NCBI RefSeq assembly: GCF_023757625.1
Contig: NZ_JALGBZ010000001.1
Location: forward strand, 682,001 to 746,000
Direction of reading: 5' to 3'
From: Halomonas sp. S3-1-1
Lineage (GTDB): Bacteria; Pseudomonadota; Gammaproteobacteria; Pseudomonadales; Halomonadaceae
DNA: 64,000 nucleotides
Shown here one piece after another: positions 60,834 to 64,000 of the stretch; within the stretch, counting starts at the first letter, position 1; the number at the start of each line of letters is the position of its first letter. The notes below the pieces were generated by a model. It searched no databases. It was not told the origin of the DNA and worked only from the letters and a program-made list of their open reading frames with translations. The translations under genes and the position numbers were made by a program.

Positions 60834-61688
60834 ATGTCGACGACTCCGTTTCAATCGCTTGCGTGCCCGCTCGACGGTCAGCCGCTCTCTCTTGCCAGCG
60901 GCGCCTGGCGCTGCGCGGCGGGACACAGTTTCGATATCGCCAAACAGGGCCACGTGAACCTTTTGCCGGTGCAGCAAAAGCGCTCCGTCGACCCCGGCGA
61001 CAGCAAGGCCATGGTGGCCGCGCGCCAGCGCTTTCTGGGGGCTGGCCACTATCAGGTCATCGCCGATGCGGTCAGCGCCGCTGCGCTTGAGGGGACATCA
61101 GAAAACGAGCCATTGGCGTGTCTGGACGCCGGCTGCGGGGAAGGGTACTACCTGCGCCGCCTGGCACAGGCGTCTGATGTAGCGCTTTCGCTGATGGGGC
61201 TGGATATTTCGAAGTGGGCGGTGCTCGCTGCCGCCCGGCAAAGCCGCCCGCCGTCGCCGGCGTTGGACATTCGTTGGGCGGTCGGTAGCAACGCCAGCCT
61301 GCCGGTGCAGAGCCAAACCCTTGACCGGCTGCTGTGCATGTTCGGTTTTCCCGTGGCGAGCGAATTCCAGCGCGTGCTGAAGCCTGGCGGCGTCTGGCTA
61401 CAGGTTGAGGCCGGACCCGAGCATCTGCGCGAGCTGCGCGAAGTTATCTATCCCCGCCTTAAGGCGCCGCGCGCAGATGATGCCCCGACGCCCGCCGGAT
61501 TCGAGCTCGCGAGCACCCGTCGCATTAGCGACCGCTTTACGCTGGAAAGCGCCGAGGAGATTGCCGATCTACTAACGATGACCCCGCATCTTTACCGGGC
61601 CAGCAGTGAAGGGCGGGAGAGGGCGCAGGCGCTTGAGAGGCTGATCCTGACTATCGACGTGGTGATCAAACGGTGGGTCAAGGCGTGA
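60834..61688 (+). CDS. rlmA: RlmA-like 23S rRNA (guanine-N1)-methyltransferase
   Basis: 284 residues. N-terminal zinc ribbon region CPLDGQPLSLASGAWRCAAGH then FDIAKQGHVNLLPVQQKRSVDPGDSKAMVAAR, a run nearly identical in pattern to E. coli RlmA, which methylates G745. The SAM domain has CLDAGCGEGYYLRRLA (motif I) and CMFGFPVASEFQRVLKPGG. The Zn ligands of E. coli RlmA are Cys5, Cys8, Cys21 and His25; here the matching positions are Cys11, Asp14, Cys27 and His31, so one Cys is Asp. Monocistronic. Confidence 0.88.
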   Translation: MSTTPFQSLACPLDGQPLSLASGAWRCAAGHSFDIAKQGHVNLLPVQQKRSVDPGDSKAMVAARQRFLGAGHYQVIADAVSAAALEGTSENEPLACLDAGCGEGYYLRRLAQASDVALSLMGLDISKWAVLAAARQSRPPSPALDIRWAVGSNASLPVQSQTLDRLLCMFGFPVASEFQRVLKPGGVWLQVEAGPEHLRELREVIYPRLKAPRADDAPTPAGFELASTRRISDRFTLESAEEIADLLTMTPHLYRASSEGRERAQALERLILTIDVVIKRWVKA

Positions 61689-61721
61689 TAACGGGCGCTG
61701 GTGGGTAGTGCCCAAACGCGA

Positions 61722-61745
61722 CAAGGCCCGCATAAGCGGGCCTTG
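61722..61745. terminator. Hairpin between rlmA and the cold-shock gene
   Basis: CAAGGCCCGC (61722-61731) and GCGGGCCTTG (61736-61745) form a perfect 10-bp stem with the loop ATAA. It lies between convergent genes; no T run follows on either strand, so efficiency is uncertain. Confidence 0.6.
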
Positions 61746-61788
61746 TGATGCAGGCTAAAAGCCCGCTCAAACAGTTTAATCTAAAAGA

Positions 61789-61995
61789 TTAAGAAGTCTG
61801 CTTGATGTTAGAAGCCTGAAGGCCTTTCTTACCCTGGGTTACGTCGAAAGATACAGTTGCACCTTCCTGCAGGGTTTTGAAGCCGTCAGCTTGAATTTCG
61901 GAGAAATGAGCAAAAAGGTCGTCGCCGCCGTCAGAAGGAGCGATGAAACCGAAACCTTTAGTGTCGTTGAACCATTTAACTGTGCCAGTTGCCAT
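61789..61995 (-). CDS. Cold-shock domain protein (CspA family)
   Basis: 68 residues from the ATG at 61995: [20 protein letters not shown] with RNP1 [16 protein letters not shown] (RNP2, Leu-Phe-Ala in place of Val-Phe-Val) and GPKGLQA-like end [11 protein letters not shown] single OB-fold RNA chaperone that opens mRNA structure. The open frame extends to 62151, which is leader, not protein. The ~140-nt region upstream is in line with the long structured 5' leaders of cold-shock mRNAs. Whether it is cold-induced cannot be told from sequence. Confidence 0.93.
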   Translation of the reverse strand: MATGTVKWFNDTKGFGFIAPSDGGDDLFAHFSEIQADGFKTLQEGATVSFDVTQGKKGLQASNIKQTS

Positions 61996-62141
61996 GTCTA
62001 AATCCTTTCGCGCAAAGTGCGCTGTTATAACGTTCCTGGTATTACCCAGATGAAGTGGCGGGTGAAACAAGGAATACAATATCAGGCTGCCGAAAAGATC
62101 GTACGCTTCTGAAACCATGCTGCTTGCTAACCACTGGCCAC

Positions 62142-62170
62142 ACATTGTCACGATTGAGCCGATGCGTCAA
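62142..62170 (-). promoter_or_regulatory. Candidate promoter for the cold-shock gene
   Basis: On the minus strand TTGACG (62170-62165) and CAATGT (62147-62142) are 17 bp apart, placing the start about 140 nt before the ATG. The -10 box is poor, so this is tentative. Confidence 0.35.
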
Positions 62171-62227
62171 AGCCTTTTTGCAATTATTTTCATACCTGGG
62201 CGGCAATTTTCCAAGCGGCTGCCGATC

Positions 62228-63439
62228 TCAGCGCCGGTGCGCCCTGGCAACGAGCAGGAGCTGCAAAAAAGCGCCCAGCGCGGCAGCACCGGCCGCCGCC
62301 AGCGCCAGATGCCAGGGCGATAACCCACCGGCGAGGATCAGTCCGCCGGCCCCCGCTCCCAGGGCGCTGCCGAGATACAGCGCGGATTCGTTCAGCGCCA
62401 CTGCCAAATGCGCATCGCCGAAAGGGGCACGAACCTGCATGAGTCGGTTATTTTGCGGTACCTGAAGCGCCCAGCCCACCGCGCCCCACAGGGCAATGGG
62501 TAAAAGCGCCATCAGTGGATGCTGAATCGCGGCCAAGGGCAGAGCGATCAGCGCCGTCGTCAGCACTAGCATGATGACCAGGGTGACGCGCGCCTCCAGG
62601 TAGCGGTCGACGAAGGGGCCGATCAGAAAGCTGCCCGCGATGCCGCCCACGCCCCATACCCAAAGATAGAGCGCGATAGACGAGACGCCGCCGAAGGCGG
62701 GCACGGCCATGAACGGTGCGATAAAGGTATACATGCCAAGACTTGCGATCGCCGCCAGCAGCGACACGCTCAGAATGCCAAGCGTTGCCGGATGCTTCAA
62801 AATAGCGAGCTTTTGCCGCAAGGGCGTTGGCGCGGGGGCGGGCAGGCAGGGCAGCTTGATGAAAAGCCCGATGGTTGCGATCGCCCCCAGCGCTGCCACG
62901 AGCCAAAAGGCCGCCGCCCAGCCGAGTCGCTCGGCCAGCGCTAGGCCCAGGGGTACCCCCAGCACCGTGCCGCTGGCCATACCGCCCATGATCATCGCCA
63001 GCGCTTGGCCTCGGCGCTCCTCGCGGGAAAGGGCTCCGGCCGCTGCAATACCCAGTGCCAGGTACACGCCCGCCGCGACCCCTGCGGCGCTACGCCAGAT
63101 CAGCAGCGCGATGAAGCTGGTACTCACCGCGCAGAGCGCGTTGGCCAGCACGAACACCACCAGCGCAGCGATCAACCCCTCGCGCTGAAAGCGGCCGGGC
63201 AGCAGCGCCACGACCACCGGCGAGCCCACGGCGTATGCCAGCGTGAAGGCCGTGACCAGCTGGGCCGCCGCCGCCTCGGGAATGAAGAGCTCTTGAGTGA
63301 TTAGCGGTATCAGCCCTGCGGTGACGTAGGACGCCACCCCCAAGGCAAAGGCGCCTAACGCGATCAGCGTCACGCTGAGTCGCGTCGAGAAACGGGTAGC
63401 GTCCGAAGACGAATAGGGCGATCGAGAAAAGAGAGGCAT
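62228..63439 (-). CDS. MFS transporter, DHA1-type exporter
   Basis: 403 residues from the ATG at 63439, preceded by CGGAGCG; the frame continues to 63505 but crosses the divergent promoter. Twelve membrane helices, starting LSVTLIALGAFALGVASYVTAGLIPLI. The cytosolic loop 2-3 region GRFQREGLIAALV and loop VYLALGIAAAGALSREERRGQALAMIMGGMASGTVLGVPLG are of the drug/sugar efflux DHA1 group (AraJ/YdhP-like). Substrate unknown. Divergent from an MmyB-like regulator, which probably controls it. Confidence 0.88.
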   Translation of the reverse strand: MPLFSRSPYSSSDATRFSTRLSVTLIALGAFALGVASYVTAGLIPLITQELFIPEAAAAQLVTAFTLAYAVGSPVVVALLPGRFQREGLIAALVVFVLANALCAVSTSFIALLIWRSAAGVAAGVYLALGIAAAGALSREERRGQALAMIMGGMASGTVLGVPLGLALAERLGWAAAFWLVAALGAIATIGLFIKLPCLPAPAPTPLRQKLAILKHPATLGILSVSLLAAIASLGMYTFIAPFMAVPAFGGVSSIALYLWVWGVGGIAGSFLIGPFVDRYLEARVTLVIMLVLTTALIALPLAAIQHPLMALLPIALWGAVGWALQVPQNNRLMQVRAPFGDAHLAVALNESALYLGSALGAGAGGLILAGGLSPWHLALAAAGAAALGAFLQLLLVARAHRR

Positions 63440-63495
63440 GGTCGCTCCGGTCGGGCGTGAAAAAATGAACGCCGCCATTTTGAAGCGCGCTTTAG

Positions 63496-63514
63496 AGGGG
63501 TACAATTTAACCCT
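63496..63514. promoter_or_regulatory. Imperfect inverted repeat in the MFS/XRE divergent promoter
   Basis: AGGGGT (63496-63501) and AACCCT (63509-63514) match in five of six pairs around ACAATTT. It sits between the divergent starts, where a shared operator of the XRE regulator would be expected. Low complexity makes it tentative. Confidence 0.35.
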
Positions 63515-63539
63515 TTATGCTATTACAAAAGGTATCCGT

Positions 63540-64000
63540 GTGGCCCAACCACGAACGCTTGCGCGCACCCGCCCCGAGCTTGGCGCGTTTTTGAAAAGCC
63601 GCCGCGAGCGTATCGCTCCTGAGTCGGTAGGGCTTCCCAGCGGCGCGCGCCGGCGCACTCCCGGGCTTCGCCGTGAAGAGGTGGCCGCACTTGCTGGCGT
63701 CGGCGTGACCTGGTACACGTGGCTCGAGCAAGGCCGCGATATTCGCGCCTCGAGTGACTTTCTCGAGCGCCTGGCGCGTATCTTCAAGCTCGATGCGATC
63801 GAGCGGCGTCATCTGTTTTTGCTGGCCCACCAGCGGCTTCCCTCGGAGCCCGGCAAGACCTGGTGCGAGGTGCCGCCGCTGGTGAATCGGCTAATGGCGG
63901 ATCTGCCGACCCGCCCAAGCTACGTGCTCAACCTGCGCTGGGACGTGCTGGCGTTCAACCCGGCCGCCGACGCGCTGTTTGGCTTCTCCCGCCACGCGGT
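63540..64000 (+). CDS. MmyB-like XRE family regulator (3' end outside window)
   Basis: Open to the window end; at least 153 residues from a GTG at 63540, with AAAAGG 8-13 bases upstream. The N-terminal helix-turn-helix reads LGAFLKSRRERIAPESVGLP, RRRTPGLRREEVAALAGVGVTWYTWLEQGRDIRAS, which is the fixed opening of MmyB-like proteins, followed by FLERLARIFKLDAIERRHLFLLA and the start of the PAS-like MmyB ligand domain (VLNLRWDVLAFNPAADALFGF). These bind a fatty-acid-like or other ligand and often regulate a divergent dehydrogenase or exporter, here the MFS gene. Confidence 0.88.
   Translation, partial: MAQPRTLARTRPELGAFLKSRRERIAPESVGLPSGARRRTPGLRREEVAALAGVGVTWYTWLEQGRDIRASSDFLERLARIFKLDAIERRHLFLLAHQRLPSEPGKTWCEVPPLVNRLMADLPTRPSYVLNLRWDVLAFNPAADALFGFSRHA

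Overview
The window is about 64 kb of GC-rich bacterial chromosome. Gene content and style point to a halophilic gammaproteobacterium of the Halomonadaceae (Halomonas-like): many TRAP transporters, an lldD, glpFK, msrPQ and aaeXAB-like set, DUF6482 and DUF2945 small proteins, and a fused LplT-Aas protein. This placement is inferred from gene style; no rRNA or marker phylogeny is available here. I found no tRNA, rRNA, CRISPR array, integrase, transposase or phage gene.

Layout: 1-6 kb holds the 3' end of a gamma-glutamyltransferase gene, a TetR regulator, a biotin-uptake pair (DUF1284-bioY) behind a BirA-type operator, two short-chain dehydrogenase-type genes and a LysR gene with an ATGA-coupled six-codon leader ORF. 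6-9 kb is a tandem array of three paralogous four-helix membrane proteins that I cannot assign to a family. 9-11 kb has DUF808 and DUF1275 membrane proteins. 11.5-15.1 kb is a second tandem triplication, three diguanylate cyclases sharing the same unassigned membrane sensor domain. 15-20 kb holds small stress or house-keeping genes (DUF6482, DUF2945, DJ-1/PfpI, DUF1330, PhzF, cupin) and an alpha/beta hydrolase divergent from a MerR regulator, with a MerR-type promoter between them.

20-27.5 kb has lldD and then a minus-strand siderophore uptake unit (TonB receptor, binding protein, two permeases, ATPase) with overlapping genes and a Fur-like site in front. 27.6-31.3 kb has a secreted C69-type peptidase whose expected catalytic Cys is a Ser, and a CadR-like MerR regulator divergent from a metal-efflux permease with a His-Asp microsatellite loop. 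31.4-36.3 kb is a GntR/TRAP/enolase-superfamily catabolic locus. 36.4-38.4 kb is a sorbosone-dehydrogenase-like protein with an Asp-rich tail plus a DUF2231 membrane protein. 38.8-41.1 kb is glpF-glpK.

41-51 kb carries a Kv-type channel, a membrane-anchored glutamate-synthase-like protein, msrPQ, an aaeXAB-like efflux operon with a strong palindrome in its promoter, an MscS channel and a nitroreductase. 51.7-57.1 kb is a more AT-rich catabolic cluster (GntR, TRAP transporter, nitrilase-type amidase, HpaI-type aldolase) that looks like a pathway for an amide-bearing hydroxy/oxo acid. It abuts the 3' end of an LplT-PlsC-Aas fusion whose adenylation domain is degenerate and stops early. The window ends with rlmA, a cold-shock protein, and an MFS exporter divergent from an MmyB-like XRE regulator that runs off the end.

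The most unusual signals are the two neighbouring gene triplications, the Ser-for-Cys C69 enzyme, the decayed LplT-Aas fusion beside the AT-rich catabolic cluster, and several well-formed operators.
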